A DNA stretch of 64,000 bases from Capra hircus (GCF_001704415.2 NW_017189517.1:7327167-7391166), one strand, 5' to 3'. Shown: positions 49,012-60,756, numbered from the stretch's first letter. Translations and numbers: made by a program. The notes: generated by a model not told the origin, from the sequence alone.

Positions 49012-49384
49012 CCATTTAGAAAGATGGTAATGACGATCCTATATGCAGGGCAGCAAAACAGACACATATGTAAAGAACAGACTTGCGGACTCTGGGAGAA
49101 GGCAAGGGTGGGATGATTTGAGAGAATAGCATTGAAACACGTACGTTACTACATGTAAAATAGATGACCAGTACAGATTCAATACAGGAAGCAGGGCACC
49201 CAAACCCAGTACTCTGGGACAACCCAGAGAGATAGGGTGGGGAGGGAGGTGGGAGGGGGGTTCAGGATGGGGGGACACATGTGCACCTGTGGCTGGTTCA
49301 TGTTGGTTGATGTATGGCAAAACCCATCACAATATTGTAAAGTAGTTATCCTCCAATTAAATAGATAAATTTAAAAACTTAAAA
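49012..49384 (+). mobile_element. Bovine L1 3' end, sense, with target-site duplication
   Basis: Sense bovine L1 3' UTR: gggtgggatgatttgagaga, ggggttcaggatgggg, atgtatggcaaaacccatca, then an A-rich tail. The ten-base repeat aagagactat flanks it at 49002-49011 and 49385-49394. It lies 762 bp before exon 2. Confidence 0.95.
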
Positions 49385-49394
49385 AAGAGACTAT

Positions 49395-50146
49395 TCTAGA
49401 TTTATATAAGGAAAGATATTATCTTGATTTAAGATGAGAAAACAGAGTGAAGCCTCAATGAAAGAAAACTTTGAGGTAAAAATGCGCCTGAATCTTGCAG
49501 CTTGTAGATTCAACAAATCTACTTTTTAAAAATACAGAATGGGCATTAGAGTTATATTGTGTGAAATGGGACTTTTTGGCAATAAGTTCTGAGAGATCAC
49601 AAAAGAATATCTTTCCTTGAAAAGCCAAAGAATTGTAACTTTTCTTTCTAGAAATAGTTGATCACTCCATGAATAGAGGTAGCCATTCTATATTCCTTTG
49701 TATTTATAAGCAATTATTTTCAGTTTATAATAATTTTGCAGTCTGCTTTCTGCTGTCTGATAATGAAATTTACAAACTTGTCTTCAACGCTTTTTGTGTA
49801 ATAAATATTCCCAATCTGACCTTTTCTAAATTAATATGTTGCTGTGACAGTGATGGTTGAGATCCTGTAGATGAAAGAAAATGCTTGGCAGTAAAAATAC
49901 TGTTTCTCTAGGATACTTCAATTTAAACATTTAGAATCACAATGTTGGCCTCAGAGCAGTTGGCCTAAACAAAATTTTACTAACAGTGAAGTTCGAATTT
50001 CCTAACAAGGTTTCTACTCTTCCTACTATTCTCTCTCTAGACAATAGCCAAACATGCTTAGACACTTAGATAAGAATTCTGTGCTCAGTAGAAGCATGGA
50101 GAAATGTGATGAAAAACTGATCTGTTTTCCTGTTTCTCTTGGTCAG
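49395..50146. other. Unassigned intron sequence before exon 2
   Basis: No repeat assigned. The last part contains the exon 2 acceptor and an in-frame open extension from ATG 50054. Confidence 0.5.
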
Positions 50147-50266
50147 TGTGCTGGAGAAGAGAAGCGAGTTGGTACACGCACAGTATTTGTTGGCAATCAT
50201 CCAGTTTCAGAAACTGAAGCATACATTGCACAAAAATTTTGTGATAATAGAATAATCTCATCTAAG
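50147..50266 (+). CDS. ATP11C: ATP11C coding exon 2 (N-terminal cytoplasmic segment)
   Basis: This 120 bp exon encodes 40 residues starting CAGEEKRVGTRTVFVGNH and ending NRIISSK. ATP11C is a P4-ATPase that, with TMEM30A (CDC50A), moves phosphatidylserine and phosphatidylethanolamine from the outer to the inner plasma-membrane leaflet. The segment is cytoplasmic, ahead of M1, and carries the conserved 'DNRI-SSK' motif of P4-ATPases. The residues following CAGEEKR match human ATP11C as I remember it and differ from ATP11A and ATP11B, which diverge around TRT-FVGN. The acceptor is a strong pyrimidine tract ending ttggtcag; the donor is AAG|gtaagt. Both borders are phase 0. The boundary at Cys agrees with the known exon 1/exon 2 junction of the family, so the start codon is upstream of the window. 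Differences from remembered human protein are conservative (Gln-Lys for Gln-Arg, Ile-Ile for Ile-Val). Confidence 0.97.
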
Positions 50267-50794
50267 GTAAGTTGTTTAACTCAATAGATTTTCATATAGT
50301 AAGCCAAATAATACTTATTTATGCTGTAAGCTGAGACATTTATATATGCATTCCTGAATGTGCATTTGTACCAATCATAGACCAACTGTAGTAATTACTC
50401 CACCAAAAGGCAGTTTCTTTAAAAGCATCACTTTGTCTCATTATAGCTGAAAGAGTGTTTCCTTGCTCTCCATTATGATTCATCATGCCTGTTGATTATA
50501 TGTATCACTTTAAGCCTTAAAGTGTGCTAAAAGTGGAATTATTTACATGCCCAAAGCTTCCTGAATTGGCCTTGTGTGGATGGACTGGGTTGTAAATAAT
50601 TTACATTCTTCCAGAGGGTGTTATCTTAGAGTGACATTTGTATCTGTTTCTGTTCCATTGCAGAGCTTCTCAAGTACACTCCTGGGTCCTAAAGGGTACA
50701 TTCTGTTCTGTGCACTGCTTGAACAGTTAAGGGTTCAATCACCATAGCTGTGTTACCATTTGAATAATCATCTTACTTTATTTAGCATTGTGTA

Positions 50795-50915
50795 ATGCTA
50801 AAAGAAGCGGCCTGAAGACCTGTTTAAATCCTGGTCTGATCATTTACTAGCTATGTGACTTTGGGCAAATTAATCTCTCAGTCTGAATGTCCTCATTAGT
50901 GAAATGGAGCTTATG
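50795..50915 (+). mobile_element. MIR SINE, sense
   Basis: Core: atttactagctatgtgactt, tgggcaaattaatctctcag, then gtcctcattagtgaaatgg. Confidence 0.78.
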
Positions 50916-52284
50916 TTCCATTCATGAAAGCATTCTTTATAACTCATAGTACCCAGTAGTCATCAGTCTACAAGTATTAGTTTGCTAATCTTTCCCCTTG
51001 ACTGAGGAGGTTAGGTGCTAGGTGCTAGATGGCTGGCACCGTCTAGAGACTGCTGTGTCTTCTAGTATGGCACAGATCTTGATAATTTTCCTCGCTTCCT
51101 CATGTAGCATGATAAGGTATACCTCAAATGTTGGTGACTATTGGTTCATTGCATGTTGACAGACACTGAGGATCTGAAACACAGAGTTATACCCTTCCTT
51201 TGCAAATTTAGCATTTTAATTTTCAAACATGTGGTTTCTGTTTGGGTAGTGATATAATACAGATAGATTGTACTTAGCTGGGAGAGTAGCATGTAAAATA
51301 TGGACAGAATGATTGAAAACTGTGTCACCTAATGAGCAGATCCATGGGACTATAGAACACTCTGAGTTTAAATGTCTGTTTCCTGTTAATCTTTAACCTT
51401 GTGGCAGAAATTTATTGTCAGCTAGAATTTTCTGTACCTGTGCCCGAGATAGTGAATAGTTCTTTCACCGAAAATTGTGACTCACCCTTAGTATTCAAGA
51501 AAACAGTCAATAGTAGTCCTTTGGCTCAGAATCATGGACTTCATATAGAACTGAAACATCCTAAGAGATCCTGTTGTTCAACTCCCTGACTTCACAGATG
51601 GAGAAAGCAAACCCAGAGAACTTAAGTTAGTCATGGTCATGAAGCAAAGTTAGTGATAAAGCCAGGAACAGACCTGCTTTATAAGATACAGTGGCTCTGA
51701 ATAAAGAGCTGTTTCATGTCATTGTGCTATTCGGGCTCCTCCCTCAGTCTTCTCTCCTTTACTTTAAGGGAATTATTTTTTCCCATAGTGCTTTACGTAG
51801 AAAATGATAAAGTGACACACTGATAGTCAAGTGACTTTTCACTGAGCTAGTGAAAATCCACTTGTTGTAATATACCATGTATTTTTGCATATTAAAGGAA
51901 CATATAAAACTCAGTTAATTCTCAACTGTTTTTGCACTTCATAGAATATTTTTCATATTTTAACTTTAGTTTTGCCAGTAGTCAAAACAATGCAATAGGG
52001 TATTTTTTAAATAATAAGGAATTCATGGGCAAATACAAACTGGTTCTAAACATATTTGCATATACAGTTTATATGTATGTGTTTTAGAAACCACAGTAGT
52101 GAATGTGTCTACATTGATAGACTAACACATCTTTTTCTTTGTAAATATTTTATTTTTACAGTTTGTCTAGTTCATTGCTTATTAACTGATCTGTTTTTCA
52201 TAACAGCTATAGAACAGAAAAAAAGGAATTGACAGTATACTGATTTCACAAAAAGAATGAAATTTTAGTACAATAGTTATAAGG

Positions 52285-52525
52285 GAACAGCATATAGTGT
52301 AGTGGTAAAGAGCTTCACCCTTATAAACAGGAGATCTGTGTTTGAAGTTAAAGTTATATAACCTTCCTATGTCCCCATTTTCTTATCTGTAAAATGGGGC
52401 TGTTAACTACTTATCTCACAGGATTGTGATGCGGATAAAGTAATTCACAGAAAACGTTGAAACACTGTGCTTGGCATGCAGTAACAACTCAGTAGATGGT
52501 AACTGCTATTGTTATTTATGTTTTT
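52285..52525 (+). mobile_element. MIR SINE, sense, near full length
   Basis: Runs from agtgtagtggtaaagagctt through ttcttatctgtaaaatgggg to cttggcatgcagtaacaact. Confidence 0.87.
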
Positions 52526-54149
52526 GTGATTATTATTATTACTGCAGTCCTGAGCAGTAGTAGTGATTTCCTCACTCTCCTGTGTTTCAAATATGAAGAG
52601 CGATTACTTTTAAAAAGAAGCCTTCAGGTCCAGTTCGGAGAGAAAAGTGTTTCATAATTTGACTTTCTCTTCCTCACATTGCCCTTTAGGTGATGGTATT
52701 TGCACCAGAATCTTTTAATTGAAGAAATGTACAACATTTTTAATGAAAGAAATGTGCAACATTTGTAGCAAGTGTTGATTTCCTTTCTAAACCATCCAAT
52801 AATAAAAATAACTTTCTCAGTTGGCTGCCTTTTGTTTGTTTACAGGTGCCATCAGTAATGTAATATCACTGAGAATAAGTCCTGTTAATACAGGAACACT
52901 GAAAATAACACTTGATAAAAATTTAACTTTTATTAACTTACAAAATTAGCATCCTTTTCTTCTTTTGGGATGCACAAATACTTTATTTAGAAAAACTTGT
53001 TCTCTTTGGCCTTCCTATTTTAGTGCACTGAGCAGGGACCTTTGGGAATCACTAGAACTTTGTAGCTGGTACAAAACTTGGAAATCCCCTTCTGCAGCAA
53101 AAGAAACTAGATCTTTATGATCTTAGGTTCCATCATTTTTCTCTATTCTACTTTTTTTTTTTCATTTAAAACTTCTGAGCCTCATCTTGAAGGCCCTTCA
53201 GTGGGATAAGAATCAGGGAGCTCCTCCTAACTCTTTGAAGCTATGCCCAAGGTTAAACTTAACTTCTCCTATGTGAAAGAATGTATTAAAGTTTCAAGAC
53301 TAAAATTACACTAGCATTTTCTCTCATTTTAAAAATCAAAAGCATCAATAGAATTTCTTAGACATGTCTTTGCATTTTATCAAACTCCCTGAAGGTGCCT
53401 TTTAAGCTAAAGTTACTACATCCTAATGTAGTACTGTCTTGGTAACTCCTTTTGCTGTTCTGAATTTATGGTAGAAAGAGTGATACTTTGAAAAAGCAGA
53501 AAGTTCTGCTTGACATTGGTAATGAAAATGAAAGTAGGTTGCTGTGATGGTCAAAATTGGATTTACTGCCTGCATCAAGGAGAGTTGATAATCACGTGGA
53601 TACAGTCATTTAGCAAAATGAACAGTTATTCAACCTAGAGCTTTACTTATTTACAACTAATCTTCAGGTACGGTTATTTTGTTACATTGCATTCAAATGC
53701 CAGTAGTAAGAAAAGTCAGTGCTCCCTTCACAACTGGTTGTTGACTTTGCCACTTTACATAGTTAACTACTTCATTTTAGCTGCTATCCTTTTTCTCATG
53801 ATACACAGAAATATTAGAACAAGTTTTTTAAAGGCTAAATTGGAAAAATTTTGGACTTTGGGTAAAAACAAGTAGTGTTGTAAAGTTTCCTTTTGTTTAA
53901 AATTTTCAGTTAATAGACTCTCAAAACTGAGATTCCCTTCATACTCCCTACTTTAAATTAGGAAAGTTATTTATCAAAGTTACAAGGTTTTGATTTCAAA
54001 TTAAATTAGATGATATATGTGTGAGGGGGGGACCCACACTTGTGTCAATCAAAGGCCACAGTTGTGTACCAGTTGTTTAATTCACTATAGGGAAAATGAA
54101 AATGCTTTGCACATACTTGGGAAGCTGGCATTTTTCTGAAGAAACTTTT

Positions 54150-54356
54150 GAAGAAAGTGAAAGTGAAGTCGCTCAGTCGTGTCTGGCTCTTTGCGACCCC
54201 ATGGACTGTAGCCTACCAGGCTCCTCCGCCTATGGGATTTTCTAGGCAAGGGCACTGGGGTGGGGTGCCATTTCCTTCTCCAGGGGATCTTCCCGACCCA
54301 GGGATTAAACCCAGGTCTCCCTCATTGCGGGCAGACGCTTTACCGTCTGAGCCACC
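54150..54356 (-). mobile_element. Bov-tA SINE, antisense, with target-site duplication
   Basis: Complete antisense copy. The 11-base repeat aagaaactttt flanks it at 54139-54149 and 54357-54367. Confidence 0.96.
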
Positions 54357-54799
54357 AAGAAACTTTTAAAACGTGTTCTAGATGTCAGGGTTGCTTTTTT
54401 AGTTTAGGCTTGCACGTTAAAATAGTATAGAAGATCCACTTACTGACTTCTCTTGAGCAAGAACTGACTTTTGACCCCAAAAAATGTCCATTTTCAACAT
54501 CATGTATAAAACAAATGCTCTAAACATTTTCTTCCTGTGAGTTAACATTATTTCTGGTTTGTAGCAACTAAGTTTGAGAGTTCACTTTTTAGGTAAACAA
54601 GTCAATTTGAATAACTTGGTGTATGCAGCTTTCATTCCATTTCAATTTTAATTAGAACACTATTTAAAAGTAGGCTTCTCTTAGTCTGCCTTGAAATATG
54701 TATGCTATATTGCATTTGTATTATAACAGAGACAAGAAGCTTAATTTACGTTTTAGTTAGAGCAGTGGAGGAAATGGCCAAAACACAAGTTTCAGTCAA

Positions 54800-54930
54800 C
54801 ATTTCTTGTATACCTTCTACATGCTGAACACTGTTCTAGGCATGGAAGGGAAAGGAGCTTATGTTTATATGTTCTCTGACCTCTTAGTAGCTCATGATCT
54901 GATATAGGAAAGAAGAAGGCATGTAGTAAT
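54800..54930 (-). mobile_element. L2 LINE fragment, antisense
   Basis: cttctacatgctgaacactg, ttctaggcatggaaggg, and a downstream agctcatgatctgata: the antisense L2 3' pattern. Confidence 0.68.
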
Positions 54931-56024
54931 AGTTGCTTATCAAGATACTGACCAGAGTTCCTCAAAGAAGCAGTTCATTTAGGAAGTTAAAACAGAGGGA
55001 AACAGTGGGGGCCTAGAAACAACAACAAAAATGTTCCCTTCGACATGTTCACACCCCACAGAGGACTCTCACAGTCCCAATGTTTGTTTGTTCAATTTAA
55101 AACCCTTTACTTAAGGAACAGAAGGTCAACGAGCCAGAAGCTCAGCTGTTAGCCTGTTGGAGTTTAGTTTGTTGTTTTAGAAAACTGACCTTCAGTCATC
55201 GGGACAGTTAAGTGGTCATCTGAACTAGGGGGCAGCTTCAGAGTGACTGGACCTGTGGTTTTGATCCCTTTTCTTTTTGGTCACAAGCTGCCTTGGGAAT
55301 CTGAAAACTGTGGACTCTCTTCTCCCAAGTGATACACATCCACACACAAGTATGCACTTCGTGTCGAATGGGCTTCCCTGAGGCACTTCTATGAACCCTG
55401 GGAGAAGAACCTTCTAGGTGGGCTGTTGGTTGTAATGCAGCTGCTTCACTGAATATATTTGCCTCCATTCATCTTTTTATTCTTGGGATTCCCTGAACCT
55501 TGGGCCTATATACCTTTTAAAGGGAGGTTAGTAGTAAAGCCCCATCTATTGTATCATGCTCTGCAACTTTGGCTTTGTCAGTCACCTTACCTAATACAAT
55601 GAATATTTTCTCACAAATGGAGACCGTGCAAGTATAAACTTAGATCTTTAGGTTAAGAAACATTTCTTTGTTTCTGGTTTCTGGTCTTTATTAAGACATC
55701 TAGAAAATCCAACTTTGGGTGATTTTAAAATGCCCTGGTCCTTGAGCTTAAGGTACCAGTGAGAAAGTCTTTGTGATTTGACAGCTGGCCCAAGAGTTTT
55801 CTCCTCCTGCCCATGTACAATTTAGCATTGAAACCTTTACCCACTACCTATTATCAAAGTACAAGGTTGGTATGTTGTTGATTAAAATGTAAACTGTCTA
55901 TGACCTAAGGTTATGTGTACACCAACGCTGTCAGGGAGGTGGTAAGCAGTGATAGGGACAGAATTTTATCTGTGATGATAATCAAGATTCCAAAGCTTAG
56001 CACAGCCAGAAAAATTAATTTAAT

Positions 56025-56300
56025 TAGTTCATTCATTCATCCAACTAATTTATTGAGTGTCTACTTTATGTCAGGCACTATGCTAGGAGTTGGAGAAAAG
56101 TAATAAAAAGACTAGATGAATAGTCTGCCCTTTTAGATCTCAGTGCCTCTTGAGGGAGAAACTTTAATTAAAATATGCACACATATAATTATTCACTGAA
56201 ATGCATGATCCCAGGGAAGTATAGGGTGATATGAGAGCAGATAACAGGGAACCTAATTTAGATTGGCCAGGGAAAGCAAAGCTGAGGGACAGATGGCCCA
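56025..56300 (-). mobile_element. L2 LINE fragment, antisense
   Basis: ttcattcattcatccaacta, tttattgagtgtctacttta, tcaggcactatgctaggag and a later ttggccagggaaagc. Confidence 0.75.
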
Positions 56301-56479
56301 GTTAGAATGCTCCAAGTGAAAACTTGACTCCTGCAGAGTGCTTATATGCTATACCTCTAAGCACACACTTATTCGTCTGTGAGGTTTGGGTTTTAACATG
56401 CTTTCAAAGTATTGTGATAATCTGGAATCTTTTTCAAGTTTCTTTTCTAATAATCTTTTTTTTTTTCCCTCCCATATAG

Positions 56480-56569
56480 TATACACTTTGGAATTTCCTC
56501 CCAAAGAATCTGTTTGAACAGTTTAGAAGAATTGCAAATTTTTATTTTCTTATCATTTTTCTTATACAG
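56480..56569 (+). CDS. ATP11C: ATP11C coding exon 3 (pre-M1 and transmembrane helix M1)
   Basis: This 90 bp exon encodes 30 residues, YTLWNFLPKNLFEQFRRIAN followed by the hydrophobic run FYFLIIFLIQ. The first 20 residues are the highly conserved P4-ATPase segment leading into the membrane; the run starting at Phe-Tyr-Phe is the first half of helix M1. The acceptor is a long T/C tract ending cccatatag and the donor is CAG|gtaaga, both phase 0, joining exon 2 and exon 4 in frame. One difference from remembered human ATP11C is Ile for Val just before the terminal Gln. Intron 2 before it is about 6.2 kb and intron 3 after it about 2.2 kb. Confidence 0.97.
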
Positions 56570-57454
56570 GTAAGAGCTCTATTAGAAACTTCATTTCTTC
56601 AAGCAAATTTTCAATCCGTTTCTAACCTTGAAATGCCCTGTGATTAAAAAGTTGTTCATGGCTTATAATAACACTTTTTAAAGTACTAATATATTTTAAG
56701 CTGTACTCAATTTTATATATTTCTAAAGTAGCTCTTTCACTAGAAAACTTATTGAGACTTTGTTACTTTTTTTAAACTTTCATGGATTTCATATCTTTGT
56801 TCATCTTAGACAGACATGCATTGTGTATTTTTATATATAGTGGTATGTATGAAAATTGAAAATAGTTCAAATTAATAGTTTCACTTTGTTAAGCACCCAT
56901 TTCAGTTTAATTGAAAATTTATCACTTATCTTCTTGATCACCGGTTTTGCTTTTCCTCATTTATTTACTTTAAGGATGAAATAAATCCTTGTACACTGGT
57001 TTGCTTCTCAGTGTTCCTAATGTTTTGTGTTTTAAATTTTAGACATTTAAAATTTCATCTTCCATCTTTCAGTCTATAAGCTATTAAAATCTTTCCCTTG
57101 CCAAAATTACCCTTTGAAAATTTTACTACATTAAAGGTATTTTTTTTCTCATTTCATTGTTTTAAAGCAAAGCAAAAACATCCCAATAAAATTGCTCAAA
57201 TGCCTTGGCTGATCTTAAGTGCTTCTGTTTATTCACTTTGAGTAAATAGTACTATAATTCAATTTAGCTCTGCAAATTAAAACCAGTCTGGGTTGTGATA
57301 TGGGGAAGAACCAATTTCAGTCATGAATGACAGGGCATTTGAGGCGGAGCTCCTCTAGATCGATGGTGAAATGTCTTACAGCACAGCATAGAATAAATAA
57401 ACTGTGTAGAAGATTATGCACACCATCATTCCGCTTGGCATGCAGCACATTTCA

Positions 57455-57750
57455 GTTCAGTTCAGCAAGCACCTGTGTGCCAGGCAGTGGTCCAGATAAC
57501 AAAGATTTAGCAGGTACAGTAAAGATCAAAATTGCCTTTTCTACCCAAAAGGAATTTTACGTTAAAGCAAAAAAAGACAGTCATGTATTCACTCAATTTA
57601 ATGTGGTAAATGTAGTAAAACTAGTATGAGCAAAATGCTGTGTGGACACAGTGGAAGTTATGTTTTTTCTTCTTACCCAAGAGAAGCTTGAGAAAACTTC
57701 AAAGAATAGGTGACTTTAAGACTTGAAAGATTAGAGAGCTTATGTGGTGA
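57455..57750 (-). mobile_element. L2 LINE fragment, antisense
   Basis: cacctgtgtgccaggcagtg, gtccagataacaaag, then ataggtgactttaagacttg, the degenerate 'gtgacatttgagcagagacctg' block. Confidence 0.6.
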
Positions 57751-57929
57751 GGAATCCAGACTAATATCTCAGTGCTACGTAAAAGGAGAGTGACCCCATG
57801 ATCCTCTTTGCCTCAAATCTAGTTCTCTTTCAGAATTTCCTGTTTCAGTGAATGACAACATCCACCTAGCCATGTTAATCAGATACTTGGGAGACATTTT
57901 TAACCACCACTTATAAGAAATTCATTACC

Positions 57930-58585
57930 AGTGTTGCTTCCTAAATGTCTCTGGAACTTCTTTTTGTATTTGCTGCTACCACCTTTGTTCAAGCCATCAT
58001 CTCTTACCTGGATGAGTGTACTAGCCTCCTAAATGAGTGTACGTCTCTTACCTGGATGAGTGTACTAGCCTCCCTCCACTTTTGTTCCCTTCCATTCCAT
58101 TTTCCACAAAGCAATGAGAATGACCTTTTGGAATGTGGTTCTGTTCACGTGACCTCTCCCTACCTAAAAGCTTCAATTATTTCCCACTGTTTGTGAGATA
58201 AAGAATGAACTTTCGTCTGGAGAGCCCTGCTAGGTATGGCCCCATCTCCCCTCCAGCCTCTTCTCACACCACATGCTTTTTTGCTGCTGGCTTCCTTTAT
58301 TTTCTCATAGGTGCCACATGCCCTCCTCCCATAGAGACTTTCTCTATGCACCTCACTGTGCCTATGAAGCCCTCCCTTCCATCTAGTTAACTTCTGTATA
58401 CTCTTCAAATCTGACTTGTTTTAATGTCTGGTTTTCACTGTAAGTTGCCAGCTCTTATGAGGGCAGGAACTTTTCTCCATCTTGTTTAAAATAAAGCAGC
58501 ATCTCTAGAGCCTGGCTGATAATAGCACAAAGGCTGACAGAATGGTGCTCAACAGACAGATGGTAAATGAATGGATATATTTCAG
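57930..58585 (+). mobile_element. L2 LINE 3' region, sense
   Basis: cttacctggatgagtgtact, cctacctaaaagcttcaatt, then tgagggcaggaac near the 3' end and a trailing gtaaatgaatgga. It contains a 30 bp direct duplication. Confidence 0.75.
58000..58073 (+). repeat. 30 bp direct duplication with 44 bp period
   Basis: The 30-base unit starting tctcttacctggatgag is identical at 58000-58029 and 58044-58073, separated by 14 bases that themselves repeat part of the unit (atgagtgta). Confidence 0.95.
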
Positions 58586-58812
58586 TCTAGGGGTTAGTCC
58601 AAGCTGGCATGAAAACTAAGCCTAAATTTAGAACTATTTTCTTAAACTAATGGCTATGTGGATTGCTTTTGTTTTAAGGAAAGTTAACATTCATGCTGCT
58701 ACTGGGATATGTTTTGTTTACATTTTTGTCTGAAATGTTTATAGCATGTAAGTGCTGTGTATAAGTTAATGGCAGCTTTTCATTTTAGTCTCAATTTACT
58801 TTCTTTACCTAG

Positions 58813-58893
58813 GTCACAGTGGACACACCAACTAGCCCAATTACGAGTGGACTTCCACTTTTCTTTGTTATAACTGTTACAGCCATCAAGCAG
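58813..58893 (+). CDS. ATP11C: ATP11C coding exon 4 (M1-M2 loop and helix M2)
   Basis: This 81 bp exon encodes 27 residues, VTVDTPTSPITSGLPLFFVI followed by TVTAIKQ. It gives the short exoplasmic M1-M2 loop (DTPTSP-TSGLP) and the core of helix M2. This region of P4-ATPases borders the lipid entry side in flippase structures. The acceptor is tttctttacctag and the donor CAG|gtaaat; both borders are phase 0. Val-Thr-Val at the start separates ATP11C from ATP11A (Leu-Ile-Ile) and ATP11B (Leu-Met-Ile). Ile replaces Val in TSP-V-TSG relative to remembered human ATP11C. Confidence 0.97.
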
Positions 58894-59201
58894 GTAAATT
58901 TCTAATCTACAATTATGCTTGCATTTCAGTCCTGTCTGACATGAGAGTTTATATTTTGTTCTTATTGAAAACCATTAAAATGGTTATAAGACACATCTTT
59001 AATTTCTTTGCTCCTTTCTTCCCATTTTTTGGAAGGAGGAATATAACCCTAAAAGGAGAGTAGGTAGAGGTACACCTCACTCAGGGAGTGGAAGGTAAAT
59101 TTGTAATGTGCATTGCATTTTTCAATGTGCTGTATCTGTCTGAAAAATTCCCATTCTTGTGGACTTGTTAAATTGCCACCTATAGCAGAGAACTCAAGAG
59201 T

Positions 59202-59333
59202 GCGTGTGTGTGTGCTAAGTCACTTAAGTCACGTCCAATTCTTTGTGACCCCATGGACTGTAGCCAGCCAGGCTCCTCTGTCCCTGGGATTCTCCAGGCA
59301 AGAGTACTGGAGTGGGTTGCCATTTCCTTCTCT
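59202..59333 (-). mobile_element. Bov-A monomer SINE, antisense, with target-site duplication
   Basis: Antisense Bov-A body with a gtgtgtgtg-rich tail. The 12-base repeat gaactcaagagt flanks it at 59190-59201 and 59334-59345. Confidence 0.96.
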
Positions 59334-59491
59334 GAACTCAAGAGTATAAATACTTTAATTTTGTTGTCTTTCCTGATGCTGCTGAAGAGGTGTTTTGACA
59401 AATTCCCAATGAAACTGAAAAACGGAAACAGGAAGTGTGGTTAAGGAGTAGTTAACAATGTTTTTCCTGTACCAGAAACTGACAGGCTACA

Positions 59492-59569
59492 AGGAGACTT
59501 TTAGACAGTACTTATCAGAGTCCTTTAGAAAGGAGACTTTTAGACAGTACTTATCAAAGTCCTTTAGAA
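59492..59569 (+). repeat. 39 bp tandem duplication (two copies)
   Basis: The unit beginning aggagacttttagacagta lies at 59492-59530 and 59531-59569, with one mismatch (cagag versus caaag) and no spacer. Confidence 0.97.
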
Positions 59570-60439
59570 AGTGTCCCAAAGAATATCCAAAATAAAGGTT
59601 TGCTTAACAATATTGAGAACATGGTTACCTTTCTTCTTGGGGTTATCTGGTCTTCTATCTTGCCTACCCAGAACTGAAAGGATATTTTATCAAATGTTTG
59701 GTTGCTAAATAAAGACTTTGGGAATGTTATTTCCCTGAAGCTGTTAAGATTATTTTCTTTAACATCATAGAATTGCTGGTTCCAAGAATAGCCTGTTTGG
59801 TTTTCAAAAAGCTCTTACTGATTCATTTTACTCCCAATACTAGTTCATGCTGGGGCCTTTGTTCCCTCACTGACATCACTGAAAGTTCCCATATGAAGTG
59901 ATAGTCTAAGCATTGCCCTAAAGAAGGACAGGATAGGAATCAATATATAGCACCCGAGAAAAAAAAGGGGAAGGCGATTAAGAGACTTTTCAAACAGTTA
60001 GATTTGAAAAGGTACAGACCCTATTGTAAGGAAAAAAAGCAAAGTGATGTAAAAAAAGAAGATGGTGCTCAAACAAATAGAGTTCCTCCATTCTTACTTT
60101 TGGCTTAAATTACTCTAGACCAAAGAAAGCCCAAAGGAAAATGAACTCATTACTTTTAATTCTAAAAGACGAACACCAATTTATATTTTCTTTTGTCACC
60201 AAGTCAGTGGACAAATTTAACTGTTGATCTCTAAAACTTATCATAGATACTGTTCCAAAGTAATCCTACTTGCTCTTTCTGTTCTCTGTCTCTGGGAAGG
60301 AATTATATTTCCTCAGAGATGATCACTCCCAACAGTCTAATATGGAAGAATGTGTTTAAGTAATTTGGTCTATAAGAAAATAAAACCTGGAAAAATGTCT
60401 TTCAAATTAAAAAGTAGAGAACATTAACATTAGCTTGAC

Positions 60440-60528
60440 TAAGAGCAGAATTAGAAAAATAAACCATAGTCCTTCACTGCTGAAGAATATTAAGTCTCTA
60501 TTACCTGTATTTTTATTAATACTTATCT
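60440..60528 (+). repeat. 89 bp duplicated segment, copy A (intron 4)
   Basis: Pairs with 63196-63284: 78 of 89 positions agree by my hand count, with no gaps. It begins taaga-cagaattagaaa and ends tattaatacttatct. It is not a family I recognise. Confidence 0.88.
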
Positions 60529-60756
60529 CTAGAATGGAGGAATCTTTTAATGCAATAAAGCTTTTTACCTAAGGAATATTTTGAAAGTATATTTTCATTT
60601 TTGCTGCAAAAATTTACAGTATTGTCTCTTTATTCTGCATTGAAAGTAATATAAGTACAAGTATCTGCTGTGACTCAGAGAAGGGGTTGTAAAAATTTAT
60701 TAACAACTTTACTTCATTATGTGAGTTTGACTATGTCCTTATTTTTATTCTTCTAG

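Larger units (their letters stand above)
1..50146 (+). other. ATP11C: ATP11C intron 1 (3' portion; 5' end outside window)
   Basis: Everything left of the exon 2 acceptor is intron 1, which therefore exceeds 50 kb. No segment resembling the short first coding exon, and no CpG-rich promoter-like block, was seen. The intron consists of ruminant and ancestral mammalian transposons separated by unassigned A+T-rich sequence. The terminal acceptor has a good pyrimidine tract (about 50121-50142) and AG at 50145-50146. Confidence 0.9.
50267..56479 (+). other. ATP11C: ATP11C intron 2
   Basis: Phase-0 intron of 6213 bp with GT at 50267 and AG at 56478. It holds MIR fragments (50795-50915, 52285-52525, a weak antisense one near 51560-51690), one Bov-tA with clean target-site duplications (54150-54356) and L2 antisense fragments (54800-54930, 56025-56300). 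The stretches 50916-51560, 51691-52284, 52526-54138 and 54931-56024 are A+T-rich and carry nothing I can assign. Confidence 0.9.
56570..58812 (+). other. ATP11C: ATP11C intron 3
   Basis: Phase-0 intron of 2243 bp. It contains an L2 antisense fragment (57455-57750), an L2 sense 3' end (57930-58585) with an internal 30 bp duplication, and unassigned A+T-rich sequence at 56570-57454. Confidence 0.9.
58894..60756 (+). other. ATP11C: ATP11C intron 4
   Basis: Phase-0 intron of 1863 bp. It contains an antisense Bov-A monomer (59202-59333), a 39 bp tandem duplication (59492-59569) and one copy of an 89 bp segment (60440-60528) that recurs in intron 5. The rest (59570-60439 and 60529-60740) is A+T-rich and unassigned. 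Confidence 0.9.

Noticed and set aside
1..50146. Search for ATP11C exon 1 or a CpG-island promoter
   Set aside because: No short coding block joining in phase 0 to exon 2 and no CpG-dense stretch; the G+C-richer part near 738-850 is the BovB 5' region.
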